Source of the DNA: Mycteria americana
Lineage: Eukaryota; Chordata; Aves; Ciconiiformes; Ciconiidae
Assembly: GCF_035582795.1 (NCBI RefSeq)
Contig: NC_134396.1
Location: 30,113,683-30,177,682, forward strand
Direction of reading: 5' to 3'
DNA: 64,000 bases
Shown here: piece by piece, positions 37,638 to 50,382 of the stretch
How positions within the stretch are numbered: position 1 is the first letter of the stretch
Layout: each line of letters starts with the position of its first letter
Made by a program: the position numbers and the translations under genes
Notes under the pieces: generated by a model
Told to the model about the DNA's origin: nothing
The model's database searches: none
What the model saw: only the letters and a program-made list of their open reading frames with translations

Positions 37638-38470
37638 CTAGTGTTGCCGGCGAGGTGGCTTCTTCTTGGCTGCAGAAGAGGCCTCGAGGCTGCCAGCCCT
37701 CCTCTTTGGGGGTCGCTGTGGCTCCCCAGGGGAGCGTTCACTGCCCCGGCTGGAAGCAGATGGATGTGCCGTGGCCTCCTCGGACTCCTCCTGTGGCTCT
37801 TCTTGCTCCCTGGAGATAGCAACGGGCACAGAGGGAGGGCTTCTGGGACAAAGGGCAGCTGCTGCTGTGCTGGGGAGGTTGTCCGCATTGATTCCTTCAG
37901 GGCTGAAGGAGGGGGCCATGCCAGGTGTGGGAGACCCTCCTTGGGAGGTAGCGGGGCCAGGGGCAGGCACAGGGCTGCCCTCCCGCCCCCCGGCAGCATG
38001 GCCATCCTCCAGGGCCAGTAGACGGCGGGCCTCCCCACTGCACCGCTGCACGGCAACATCAATACGCTGGTGCACAAAAGTCGCTGTGTGGTTTTGCAGG
38101 GAGGCGCCCAGCAGCTGGACCAGCAGTTCTTCATCCAGCCCAAAGAGAACCACGAGGGACATGACGAGGTCCTCCACTATGGCTGCCCGCGAACGCCAGT
38201 TCCCAAAGATCAGTCCCAGCTCCTGACGCACCCAGGTCAGAAGCAGCCAGAGGAGAGCTGGGTGGTCCCGGAAAAGGGATGCCCAGGTGTTGGGCTGGAG
38301 GTCGCCCAGAGGAGCCCTGGGCACCAGCCCCACAGGCTGTGGATGTGTTGCTGCAGGGCAATGGAGGCTGTGGGCAGCTGGACGGTCAGGAGCTCCTCCT
38401 GCCTGGTGGCCGACGACTGATGATGCCACAGATGGTGTGACGACATGCTCCTCAAAGTCGTCGTCCGCTC
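37638..38470 (-). pseudogene. Truncated TOPORS-like gene copy, RING lost
   Basis: An open frame of about 277 codons runs on the minus strand to a stop at 37638-37640. Its order matches TOPORS, a RING-type E3 ubiquitin and SUMO ligase that binds topoisomerase I. ADDDFEEHV, the segment just after the RING in TOPORS, comes first. A conserved block follows: LFRDHPALLWLLLTWVRQEL, LIFGN, IVEDLVMS and LQNHTATFVHQRIDVA, which parallels FxxNPACLHRLVPWLxxEL, LFGAHG, IVQHIIMS and LLNRTEHFIHEFISFA-like residues. The tail is Pro/Ser/Glu-rich and ends in a basic PKRRAG...AAKKKPPRRQH, a likely nuclear signal. The RING and start codon are absent: CR1 sequence begins where the RING should end. A minus-strand AATAAA lies at 37528-37523. 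TOPORS coding sequence is intronless, so retrocopy and DNA duplication look alike here. The intact frame may mean recent origin or some function. Confidence 0.6.
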
Positions 38471-38565
38471 CTGCAGTACTCTGGGATGAATCCCATCAGG
38501 CCCCATGGAGTTACAGACATTTAGCTGACACAAGTGCTTTCTTACAACTTCAATGAAAAGCGCTC
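38471..38565 (-). mobile_element. Short CR1 LINE fragment fused to the TOPORS-like frame
   Basis: Minus-strand translation gives LNVCNSMGPDGIHPRVLQE, the start of the CR1 reverse transcriptase domain. The match stops at about 38,470, exactly where TOPORS-like sequence begins. The same part of CR1 is also present in the 35.8-36.7 kb copy, so this is a second element and not the other half of that one. Confidence 0.85.
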
Positions 38566-38869
38566 CCAGCCTATCCAGGGCCCAGGCATGCCCCTCTGAA
38601 CCTGTCCGTACCGCTGCAGCTTCCCACCTTACAGAAAATGCGCCGAGCACTATTCAGGTAACGAGAATCACCTACGAAGCGAGCAGCCTTGTCTGGGCAG
38701 ATGGCCGAGACGACTTGCCTAGATCCCTTTCTGACATTTATTTTTCTGCTACAAACCAACACCTCACAGCAGGCCCGGCAGGGGCATAGGCCAGCGCCAG
38801 CCGGGACTGCACCCCACAGGCGCTTAACCCTCACCCGCTGCCTGCCTGGAGGCCCCCGGGCTAGCCCAC
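38566..38869. other. Boundary sequence between repeat mosaic and DENND4C CpG island
   Basis: No repeat or exon was recognised. GC rises toward the island. It may contain distal promoter elements of DENND4C, but no specific motif supports this. Confidence 0.3.
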
Positions 38870-39149
38870 CCTCCCTCACGCACACCCTCCGCCTCTCCGC
38901 CGCGGGGCCCAGGCGGGCTCGCTCGTGTCCGGGCCGCGGGCCGAGGCGGCGGAGGCTGCCGAGCGCCGGGCTCCCTCGACCCGGCCCGACGGTTCGCGGC
39001 GGCCGCTTCCCGCGGCCGCCCCCTGCCTGCAGCAGCGACTCCGGGCGCGCTGCGCTCCCGCTCCCCTGCCCGGCCGCCGCCGCCGCCACCGCCTCCTTTC
39101 GGGGCGGGCCCTGGACCCGCCTGTGGGCGTTTGCGGGGGAGAAAGTAAC

Positions 39150-39304
39150 ATGGTGGCCGCTTCCTCCCCAAACAGGAGCGGCGGGTCCGGCGGCTGCTGA
39201 GGAGGCGGCGGGCGCGGGGAAAAGCTCCAGGCCGGGAGCGCCGCGGCCGTTGGGGCGGACGGGGGGCGCCCGGTGGTGGCTGTCGGCGGGCGAGCCGGCG
39301 GCAG
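39150..39304 (+). other. DENND4C: Candidate noncoding exon 1 of DENND4C
   Basis: The sequence GGCAG/GTGAGC gives a strong donor with the exon ending at 39304. The 5' end is not defined; the transcription start is guessed to lie around the YY1-like site at about 39150. The exon would be noncoding because the family start codon lies in the exon at 62.3 kb. If transcription starts before 39150, the ATG there opens a 16-codon upstream frame ending at 39200. An alternative donor, TGCAG/GTGAGT, at 39839/39840 would give a longer or second first exon. Confidence 0.5.
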
Positions 39305-39839
39305 GTGAGCGGCCGCGGGAGGGAGGCAGGCAGGGAGGGAGGGAGGGAGGGAGGGGGCCTGACAGGCGGGGAGCGGGCGCTGGACCTGGCCCCTCGTCCG
39401 CCTTCCACCGCCCTCTCCTCGGGGCGCGGCAGGAAGCCGGCACTTCGGCGGGGGGACCCCTCTCCTCCCCCTGGCTCCCCGGCGCCTTCCATCCCCTCTT
39501 CCACCTCCAGAGGAAACTTCCCTCCTCGCCGGAGAGGGAAGGAAGTTCAGGGTGTTTCCCTGTCCCCGAGTCGGTCCCTGGGAAGGGCTTCTGTTTCTCC
39601 TCCTTCCTTCCCTGCCCCGGGAGAGCTTCCGCGCTGGGGCTAGCCCTTACCCCGCACCGCGGGGGGCCGGGAGGGCGGGGGCGCTTTCTGGGCTTTAAAT
39701 TTTAATTATTATCATGATTATTGTTGAATCCCCTGCTTCCGTCCGCCGCGGCCGTTCCTCGGGCTCTCCGGGCGGCGCTCGGCCTGCCGCGGCCGCCGGC
39801 GGCGGCGGCGGGGGGCGGCGCAGGTGGCCGCCGCTGCAG

Positions 39840-39848
39840 GTGAGTCCC
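39840..39848 (+). other. DENND4C: Alternative 5' splice donor in the DENND4C CpG island
   Basis: CTGCAG/GTGAGTCC matches the donor consensus closely and lies about 535 bp after the first candidate donor. Either or both could be joined to the acceptor at 62302. Two first exons in one CpG island are common in large vertebrate genes; which is used here cannot be told from sequence. Confidence 0.4.
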
Positions 39849-42800
39849 CGGGCAGCTCCCTCCTTTACTTCTCCATTTTTCTCTCCCTTTCCACGCTCCG
39901 GCTCCTCCCCTAGGCTCCGGCGGCAGCGGATTTAACCCTTGCGGGGGACGGAGGCGAGGCGAGCTCCTGGGCAGCGCTCAGGCAGCAGCGAGGCCCCCGG
40001 GCGCTTAGCGCGCTGTGCCTGCAGTGAAGTGTTAGCGCTTCTGGGCTGTCAGGGCTCACTCTTATCTGTGCCGAAATGGAGATCGTGAGCAGCGGTGTCA
40101 TGGCTGTTGGAAGATGTTTGAATAGCAGGGGTCGTCCCTCCCCTCCCCGCCCTGCAACCCAGTGATAAAGGCACCATTACTAATAGTCATGCTATGTTTT
40201 GGAAGCTGATCGTATCAGTAAGATCTTATAAAACTTACACTTTAGTTCTGCAGATTTAAAAAAAAAAAAAGCTAGAGCCCTAACTTTTAATCAGCCTGTG
40301 CTATCATTTGGGGATATCTGATGTGTCTGCTGCATGACCAGATAATCTGTGTAGCAACAGGATCTGGTGATATGCTAGGGCCTTCATATGTCAAGTAGGG
40401 AAAAAATATTTACAGAAGCTGTCGGAAGCTTTAAATGTGATGTTAGCTGATTAACTGTGCTGTTAATGCCAGGCATGATCTTCCAAAGTGTCCGAGCACA
40501 GTTTAACATGTTGATGCTGCAGTCTGGGAAAGGATACAAAAGCTGAACTAAGTCATATTAAATCTAAATTAAATGCCTGTTCTATACAAAACTTTTTAAT
40601 GCAATTTTCTCTTTTGCTGTTATGACCAAGCATGTTGCAAACATGGACTGTTGTGCTGATTTCAAACTTAATGCCTCTGGCTAAACTTTTAGATCTGCAT
40701 GAGGGCTTAGTTTGTAAACAAACAGGGCGCTTGATCTTTCTTTTTTTCTATAAGCTGTGTTAGTGTGACTTCTGGTGAATTCTGTAGTATTTTCTTGGCT
40801 TATTATGGTGTTTTTAAACAAGCTAAATTTGAGCCTGTACATGGACATGTTAGTAAAAAAGAAAATTATTTGGTTTTAGTTACTTTTGTTGGCTCTTTTC
40901 TTCTGTAGACTAAACACAAAGTTAGTGAAAGTTTTTCCATCGCTCTTTTTAAGGTAGTGTGTTAGAAGTTAAGGCAGTAAACGTTGTCTGTGTTCTTGGG
41001 GAAACAAACAATGATGGAATGCAAATTACTTCATACCTATTTGGAAAATGAAAGAATTTTTATTTGTATTTTTTTTGTGAAAAGCAGTCATGACCAAACT
41101 TCAGTGACTAACCAGACTACTAACCAGACTAGCATATATATATTTCAAATGCTTGGCACAAAGGACACAAAATAAAAAAAAAAATCAAACCTGTTAGATA
41201 GCTTGAGAATGCTTTTATTATAAAAGTGACTGTAAATCTTTTTTAGGAATTTTTTTAAATAATTGGCTGACAGGCTGCTTTTTACTATTCGAGTGGATAT
41301 GAAATGCTAATAATGCATTCTGTCTTGAGTGATGCAATGAAAAAGTTCAGTAGAAACAAGAAATGTAAATATTGGCTTGCCTACATGACTTCTGACTTCT
41401 ATGTTAAAACAGTTACTAGCACATGGAGACAGCTATTACTGCTAAAACCTGAAAAATTGTTTTTTTTTTTTTTAAATTATAATTTAAGGTGGGCATTTTC
41501 TTAAATACTTATGGGTAAGTGTAATGTTATATTTGGCTATTCCTTCTTAGGTTAAGGTCGGGCTCTCTATAGCCCAAAGTATTAACGTAATGAGAACTTC
41601 TTGGACCATGTCTTACGTGTTCGTTTTCTCGTTTGAAGATTGTGTGTGGGATTTCTTTCCGATCAACTTTTGTATATTTTTGAATGAAAACCATCTAGCT
41701 TGAGCAAAATTGGGATATCCAAATGGTGGTATGGATAACATCCCTCTGGCTCAACATGTATGAATTCTCATTTGGAGTAGCAGTGCTACGTATTGTTGAA
41801 ATATAGTGCTTGAAATGGTATCTTTTTGAGCTTGGTTCTTTCTCAGGTCTGCCTTTGACCAGTGGAGAATTGAATTTGGAAGTCAACCTTGATATGCTTT
41901 AAGCACAAATAAGTTCCAGTGTTAGCCTTGATGCACAGGTCTGGGTTTGCTTAAAAATACAATAGGAAAAAAGTCTCGGTGGAATGAGGTAGGAAAAGTA
42001 TATTGCCAAAGTTGTAAGAGGAAGATAAGGTAGTGTTTTGACTGTTATTAAGATCAGATGTCTTATTTGTTAAGCTTTCAGATAAATTTCAATGGCAGCC
42101 ATAGGCATAGAGCAGTATGTGTAAAGACGAGTGTGTTTTGTGATCTTCTTACTGGTTTAATGTAGCAGTGTCTCCTTTTCTGACTGACTTAGCCTTCTGA
42201 CTGAAATAACAACAAAAAACACCCGTAACCTCTAAATCTGGCATCTTTTTGTTTAAAGGTGGCTTGCACTGTAGAAATCTATCTGGTAGAACTTTTTTTT
42301 TCCCCTGTGCTTGCTAGTCATCCCAAGGCATGGATTACCCAACTTCAGCATGCTGCTTTCTTGAATAATATTCAAGATACTGAAGATCTTGGTGTAGGTG
42401 ACCTCTAAAATAATTAGTGGGGATCATAGTCATAGTTATTAAATTGCTTCCCATGTGACTTGCCAGATAGTTGTCCATTACTGCTTATTCCAATCTGTAA
42501 AAGGAGAATCAGTTTGCTGCACTGTGCAGCATGAGACCTGCTTTCCTTCTATAGTGCTTCAGACTGTAAACTGAAGTCTTTGGATTTTTTTATCTCCTTT
42601 TGAGCTTCTGTCTTGCTACAGAAATCATCCCTCTCTCAAAATTGTTGCCCTCAGTTATGCAGAAATGTGATGCTGCTTCTTTCCAGTTGGATAAAAGAGT
42701 AGTGTCGTTGGAAATACTCCACGCCCATGATGATAACGAGAGTGCTTTCTTTCTGCAGATTTGTGGAGATAAAGGCTCACAGCTCTGACCTCTGTGCAAA

Positions 42801-45800
42801 TGGTTGTTAGAAGCAAAGTGAGTTAGTTCAAGACTGTTTTCTGGACTACAACATAGTTTCTGGTGGAGTGTGACTGTTTCATGATCAGTTATTCTTGTGA
42901 CTGCATCTGTCACAAAATGTGCACATAGAGACTTACTTATTCTAAAGTTTCAGGAATACAGTTACACTGTGCTATGTATTCCAAGCTGGAATAGAGCAGA
43001 AAGTTTTGTCTTGGTTAATATCTCACTTTAGTCCTTTTTTTCTGCTTACAGGCTCTTCAAGGGTATAAATGTGGTCCTGATGCTTGCTGTTTGCTTTGGC
43101 AGACAGGAAACTTGAAAACAGTTTTCAGAATAGCAAAGATTATACTGATGTTCTCTGTTTATGCATATGACTCTTGAAGAGCAGCAGACTCAAGGTTGTT
43201 GGTACAGAGAACAGTAAAAATGTACCCATGATTTCTTGCCTAAAGGTTGGCTTGCATGTCTTTAAACATTCCATTTGTTTTGTTTCAGTTAAATGCAGTG
43301 AGCCAGTTTTGCCTTATTCTGCTTTCATCTCCACATTTTGTGACACTTCAGTTCCTTTCCTTTACTCTCAAAAACCTCTCTAAAGAGACTTGATGCTTTT
43401 CAAGCATCAACCAAGAGCCTGTGTTTTTCTGTCTAAAAGATGTTAAAAATAGTGTAAATCAGGGATTGACTTGCAAATTAAGTTGTTCACTTCTGGCAGC
43501 AAAAGCTGAGTTTACAATTACAAGTCTCCGGAGTAGTAGAAGCTTTCTTCCTTTTGAAATGAAAGTGTTTTCCAGTTGTGAACAAATTGCAGCTCTGCTA
43601 CAAAACTTACCCATTTTTCACCAGAGAGGCAAAGAACCCCATGTTTTTGCTTTCTCTCAGAACCTACACATTTCGGTGATAACTTTTGCCTTTATAATTA
43701 ATTACAGCCTTTGATCAGTAATGCTTAAACTGAAGTCTAGCCACTGATGCATTCTTCAGTGCTCCTCTTCCCCTTCGCAAGTCTTTCATGTTGAGGCATT
43801 GTGTGACTGGTGAAAGCAAGACCTTTTTTCTTACTCTTTAAAAAATTTTTTTTTTCCTTCCCCTGTTGGGCAACCCAGTGCTGCTATTCCTGGTGTCACA
43901 TAACATGGCTCCAGCCTTCTTTGTTACTCTCTGGGGAAGAAACTATACTCTCACCCAGATAAGAAACCTGACATAGGTAGAAGTTGTGCAAGTAAGATAT
44001 CCTCCAGCCATGTCTCTATAATGTGTAAACTATATCTTTCTGCTTTAAGAAGGGATAAATGTGTGGTTGAAGTTGGGAGAAAGAGAACCACAACTAGAGA
44101 GAACCATATGAAGAAAAGGAAGTTCAAGCACTTAATTAGTGTTTCAGGAAAAGCAAGAAATCAAGGCATCTATAGCTATATAGTTAAGCCTTGAAACTTC
44201 TACAGGATATCCATCTTGGTCTAAGAGAAAGTTATAGAAAGGAAAAATAAGGTAAACTGCTGAGTCACAGCAACAGATTATTTAGTCAGTTACTCTAATC
44301 ATTGAACGGGACTATTGCAAAATATGAAAACCGGTGTGGCCAGTTCTCAACAGTTGATCAGCCATCCATCCTTGGAAGTAACAGCAGCAGCTCGCCTAGA
44401 CTAGGGAGTCATTTGTACCTATGCCTTCATTGCTTTCTTGATGCTTGAGTTCTCTCGGTAACATTTTAAGTAATGAGTGACCCTAATGAGAATATAAACT
44501 GCTGGGTATCTAGGTGTAAGTGGCAGAAAATTGTTGTGTTTGAAGGTAATACGAACTTAAGTACACTGAGGTATTTTTTTTATTTGAAGGCATATACAAT
44601 ATCTTTTGCAGGTTTCCTTAAAACAAATCATAAAATATAAGCTGTATGTTTGCCAGAGGAAGTAATTTCAAGGATGTGGATAGCCTGAGAAGTGTTTATG
44701 TAAAACATGTCTCGTACCCATTAAGCTTCTGAAACCACCAAAGATGTGGCTGAAGAGGGATATTGACAGAAGTTAATTTTAGCCTAGGGAGACCCATCTC
44801 TCTCAGCTCCCTTCTTCCTCTGTTATCCATCACTTACTTTTTGGGGGGTAATTCCCAATCAAAGCCTGACTTTAGGTGCCCTCAATTATCATTTGAAGCT
44901 CCTCTTCCACTTCCTGTAGAAGGAATCTAGGAAAGCTAACCATGTGAGGTTTAGTTTTCTGAATAGGTCCCACAAACATCTACAAATAAAATTTGGATTT
45001 GGCAGAAGGAGGAAGAGTACAAGTCATTTTCTTGTAAGCTTTCTAAGTCATGAACCACTGTGATGTATAGATGTGGTTTGTTAATGAATGGGAGCAGTAT
45101 GCCTCTTACTGGTCACCTCCAGGTTCTGAATATTAAAGGATAAGAAGGACATAAAAGAGAACTTCCTAACTGCTTCAACATATTACTGCTTTCTCTAAGT
45201 TGTGATGAAACCAGAAAAAGCAAGTCTACATGTCTCCTGTACAATGTTTGCTTGACTTGAAGTGAATTCTTGCAGTTGGAATCATCAGTGAAAGACCTGA
45301 ATTTCTTCTTACCTTAAATTCTTGTATAACCTTGGGGATGCATCTTTACTTAGATTTTTTTTTGTTTTTTTTTGTATGCGTTAGACTTTAAGTAGTAATT
45401 CTCCCTGTATAAGACTGTTTATGTTTTGTTATGTGGATAAAGTGTAAGCATATCACTAAAGTTTTCCAATACTAATAAACTAGGTAGGCAAACTTGAAGT
45501 TGTATTGGTATAAGAAAATCACAAGTCATAAACAGAACACACTTTGCAAACAAAAAATTGGTTTTGCTAGTGGTGGTGTACTTACACAGGGGCTTATACC
45601 AGAATACCTATATGTCTCTGAAAAGCAGAACTCTTTTGTGCACTCCTGGCTGTGCTGGTACGGTTCTTCTAGGAATAAACCAAACCTACATTACGAATAA
45701 TAAAAAAAGGAGTATGTTGTTCAGGATTGGGTAGACTAAGTAGAAAGTTTACCTTTGAAAAAAGGCACAGTATGTGACCCATGCTTTCTTAAAAAGGCAG

Positions 45801-46687
45801 TGTCATTTCAAACTCTGATGTATATACTTTGTTGCATTTCTGCTTTGAACTTTTTTTGTAGGCATCTTCTTGTAAGATAATTACATGTGAAAGCCTTAAG
45901 TTCCTTTGGGTTATGATGACTCATTCACTGTGAATGTAATGACTAATGTGACATTTCAGTTTATTTTAAAGAAAACAGAACAAATCCTGCACAAAGACAT
46001 TTATAGCTTTTCTTCTTTCTTCTGTGAGATTCAGATGTACCGTGCATGCACTGGTCATCTCAAAAGCTCTCCTTCTTAGTCTTTGATCTCACTGATTTTA
46101 CTAGGGAAAAAATGTCTTTATTTAATAAAGTCAATCCTCTAATTGTAAACTGTTTTCCTGGCTATATTAATAGCCAGATGATGCACAAATCTGAGAAGGG
46201 AAACTGCTTTGAGCCTCAAGTGCCTAATTGTCTCTTGTACCTTTTTAAAAATCTCATCCTTAACTGGTATGCTTGCTGGATTGAACGTCTGAGTTGAAAT
46301 ACTTTGCATTTGAGTTGTCCAGGTTGGTAAGTGCAAAATTATCTTGCATTACTCCATTTGTATCCCTACTCTTTGTGTCTGTATGGAGTATTGATGCTGC
46401 CCTAGACCTGTTAAAAAAAGACAGAGGAAGAAGGAAAAAAAAAAAAAAAGAGTGTAAAGCATTAAGACTGTGTTAGAGGGTAATGTGATGCCCTTTCTCT
46501 TGAGCTGGGACTGAAATGCTGGTAGCCCACCTCTTAGGTAAATCCTCTGACTATGTAACTATCGTCCCACCTGCCTCTTCCCAGAGCCAGTAATATGTTA
46601 AAGTATATAATGGAGCAGTATCAGTGGAGGAGAATGAGGATGTTCCACTACTGTATACCTGGGAGCAGATTGTGAGGGCTGGGATAC

Positions 46688-46710
46688 TTTTTTTTTTTTT
46701 TTTTTTTTTT
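46688..46710. repeat. T23 homopolymer
   Basis: An uninterrupted run of 23 T. No LINE or processed transcript is recognised on its minus-strand 5' side, so it is not clearly a retrocopy tail. Confidence 0.9.
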
Positions 46711-49700
46711 GCAAAGGGAGAAATTGTGAATTCCACTCCACCCTGTGCAGTGAAATGAACGTAGGGGTCTCAAACTTTTTGTGCCTGCCACAGCAACTGT
46801 GCATTGGGTAGAGTGACGGGACTGTGCTGTTGTGTAAGTTGTGTGGGAACAAATCATGGGAAAGGATGTCTGTTTGAATTTCCAAACAATTTGGAAAAAG
46901 CTGAGATCAGTCCTCTTAAGTAAATTGAATTAATCCATTCCTAGATGGTTAAATTTGAAATAGGAATGCTAACAATTGTGAATTATGTCCCCAGTAGTCA
47001 TAGCTTGCTTTAGGAAACCAGATTTTTCATTTCTAATGTATTACTAAATCAATAAAAACATTATGTATCAAAAAAATACATAAAAACATGCATGAAGAGT
47101 ATTTTAAATAGGAAGGCAAGTGCATGTGTTAAATTATGACAGAAATGAATGCTGGAAATAATAAAGGGTAATAACAATAACATGAAGGGCAACAACAATA
47201 TAAAACAGTAAATTGACATTGCTTTTTGCATTGCTTTTTCTTTGCACAAGAGAGAATATGACTTAATACTTAAATTTGCTTTCAGAATCCTACCATAGGT
47301 AAGTTTTAGGCTCTCTGTAGGAATATCTCTCCAGATTTTTAGGAAAGTATGTTGGAGGCTGCTAGTAATGTTGGCTGAAATTTTTAAAAAGACAACCTTT
47401 TCTTCCCTTCTCTCTGTATTGTAACTAAGCAGGTATGCTCTTAGCAATGATCTGACTTAAGTACTTCTTTTACTATTTAAAATCTGTATAATTCATCCAA
47501 AACAAGTGTTTTGTCTGAGAACTCCACCAGTGTGTTGGGTAATACAGTATAGATATTTTGCATGTTACATGATAATATTATGAGAAGGATCAAATATGTG
47601 TAACGTCAAACTCCACATTTACTTCCCATCTGGTGAGTGATAAGGCTTCGTGGCAGAGAATCTCAGGCTTGCTATCCTTTGGCAGCTTTTTTTAGTGTTT
47701 GAGGAAAATCTTTATTGATGCATTTGCCTGTGTAAGTAGTACCTTTCCAATGTGTTATCTTTCAGGATTATTTTCTTCAGAAGTTCATCTAATACACAAC
47801 ATCATTTTAATGTTCTAATGATCTCATATTTGCTGTACATTCAGAAGACTGAAATATGGGCTTTAATGGATTCAAATACTCAGTTCTCCTGAATATACAT
47901 ATTCAGGAATATAAGTGAGCACAGCAAGAAGCAAGGGTTGATAACCAAGGGCTTTTAAGGGGTGGAAACATAAGTTTCTTTGCACATATTGCAGAATTCA
48001 GGGGGAAAAAGATTTCTTGGTTTTGTGATGAGTTTCTGTGTAAAAATCAGATGTTCTGGTTGTCTCAGAAGTGACTGAAAATTTTAACAGAAAAGAAACA
48101 AGAAAATACAAGTCAGACTTTCCACAGAATGACAGAATTTTCTTGTTTGTGGATAAAAATTAACTTTGTCAGTACAAACTTAAGCAATATTTTAATGTTT
48201 ATTCTGGAGCAAGAGTTGTAATCATAATGAAGAGTTCGTATCACTTTACGTGTATGCTTTCACAGATGCACAGTCCACTTGATGACTTTTATTTGTGAAT
48301 GATTTTCCTTTTTTGTACTTTTAATATTAAGATAGCTTTAGTAACCTTTAGGTGGCTTTGGTCCATTTTGCTCAGGCTTTTGGAGTTGTGACTGGTCTGG
48401 AGTGTGGTTGTATGGGTCCTCTTGTGAATATTCTTTAAAATAAATTAGAAGAGACATGGGAGGCAATCATTGGCAGTTACTGCACTTTCTTAGATTGCTA
48501 TGATCCATTTCTCTATTAGCCTTTATCTAGGAATGGGAAGAGTAGCTTAGATACTAAGCAAAGAGCTTGTCTTTAGAAAGTTTTGCTAAAACATTTGACT
48601 TACAGAAAACACTTATGAAAGTTGAGGACATAAGTTTTCAGGAACCATACTCCTGCCTAAACTTTTTACGCGTGATTTATGTTTGTAGTAACTTCATTGT
48701 GAGGTGACCTGCGAAATGAGTGATGTAGAGGGGTTACTCAGAGGCCTAGCCTACAGTCTTTCCACATTTGCTGCAGATGTGCTAATGCAAACCCTCACTG
48801 CAAAAAATGTGCTGCACATCAAGATCGTGGTATGCCTGGTGCAGCATAAAGAGCAAAAAGAAAGTTCTTCCTATAAGATTCTCACTGCTGCAGTGTAATA
48901 CCAAAAGCATGAATATTCTAACTGCTGTCAAGCGTGTGGTTTGGACTTTTTAAAGCCATCTTGGCACAAGAGAGTTTCTTAATGAGGAGTTGGCAAGTGG
49001 ATTAAAAGACAGACTTCTGAAGTGTTAATAAGCTCCTGCAAGGCTTGAAAAGCAGCCGAGAAAGAATGGAAATGCTGACATGAAACCGAGTGATTTGAGG
49101 CTGGTGTCATTGGCCAAACAGAAATGGGAGTCATCCTCTTGACAGCCAGGAAAGGTGTTCAGTGGGGTGGGGACAGGCTGTGAGGCTCTGAAAGTGTCAA
49201 TGAAGCAGCCTGTGTTTGATGTGATAGAGCTGTCAATGGAGAGACCTACAGAGAAGAATGATGTCTTCCTGCAGCATTTTTCTTCCCAAAAGATAAAAAT
49301 GAGGAAAATCATGTTTCTCAAAACCACTGAAGGGGTTTTCCACTCTGGATTTGTGGAGCCCCTGGGAGACGATTTCAAGTGGTATATGGCTGATTGAATA
49401 GGAAGCAGCTAACAAAAATGAAATCAAAGCATGATTCTGTGATCTGGTAAATCTCTGTCACAGGAGATTCTGGCAAAATAATTTCAATGCTAATACTTAA
49501 TTATGTCAATGCTTAGTAGAGAGAGCAACAAGAAAGAGAGTATCTTAGGCTCTTACAGCTTGCTTTAAGTAACATCTCAGGTAGGTTTGAAACAAGATCT
49601 TTTCTTCTCTTCTTTGACCTCTCAAAACCAAAACATAGTCCAGCCTCACCCCAACCAAAAAAGGGTACCAAAAAACCTATGAAAAGTAATCTGGGGGATT

Positions 49701-50329
49701 TGGGCTCCCAGAAGGCACTTAACCACTGGACTATTGTCTCTTGACTTTTTCTTCACTGTTTTATTTTTGTTTCAGGCTACTATATTTGGCTTTGTTCCAA
49801 TGGAGTTTCCAATTACAGCAAGAGTTCTCTAACAAAGAATGTTTCCAGGGCTGCAGATGTTTCACTCATTACATAATACTGAGCATGGCTAACCTTTAAA
49901 GCTTGCAACTGGGGCAGTAAGTGCATTTTATAAAGTACTTCCCTTGCTCTGAGAACTATTATTATTATTATTTAATTTTCTCTCTTGGACTATTTTCTTT
50001 GCAGCCTCTGGAGTAGTTGCCATCTTCTGTTATGTGAAAGAACAGTTTGGATACAACACTGATGAAACAAGATTAAACTGGTTTATTAAATGAATGTAGC
50101 TGGACTGCTTGCTGATTGTCATTCTTCCCTTCTCACATCTTTTCCATTTCTGTTTTCTGTCCTTGGCAATAGAACTTAATTTACTGGTACCAAACTTGCC
50201 TTCATGGATTCCAGCTGCTTCTCCTCTAGACTCTATAGGTCAGTTTTTATACCATTGGACAACTTGAAATTACTGTACAATAGGAAAACTTGAACTGTTG
50301 AATATGATAAAGATAGTCTGGAGTCGGGG

Positions 50330-50382
50330 TTTTTTCTTTTTCTCCCTTCCCCCCCCCCCCCCCCCCCTTTCTTTTTTTCTCC
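50330..50382. repeat. 53-nt homopyrimidine tract with C19
   Basis: From 50330 to 50382 the plus strand is purely T and C, including 19 consecutive C at 50349-50367. The minus strand is a pure purine tract with G19. Such tracts can form triplex or G-quadruplex structures in vitro and are often unstable in length. Confidence 0.9.

Larger units (their letters stand above)
38870..39960 (+). promoter_or_regulatory. DENND4C: CpG-island promoter of DENND4C
   Basis: A sharp CpG-dense block stands between AT-rich flanks and upstream of the DENND4C coding exon on the same strand. It holds GGGGCGGG boxes (for example 39101-39108), CCG-rich runs, a short GGGA repeat near 39335-39353, and a YY1-like AACATGGTGGC at 39147-39157. 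No clear TATA box is seen, as expected for a broadly expressed housekeeping-type promoter. Two strong donors on the plus strand lie inside (39304/39305 and 39839/39840). Long open frames on both strands here come from the lack of AT-rich stop codons and are not coding evidence. Assignment to DENND4C rests on position and strand; no transcript data were available. Confidence 0.8.

Noticed and set aside
38571..39705. Open frames of 290-338 codons on both strands in the DENND4C CpG island
   Set aside because: They overlap on opposite strands, are Pro/Gly/Arg/Ala-rich and follow from lack of AT-rich stop codons. They cross the promoter and donor sites and resemble no protein.
49025..49397. Possible exon at 49.0-49.4 kb (frames on both strands)
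   Set aside because: Neither translation resembles a known protein and no matched acceptor and donor pair was found; the two frames are mutually antisense.
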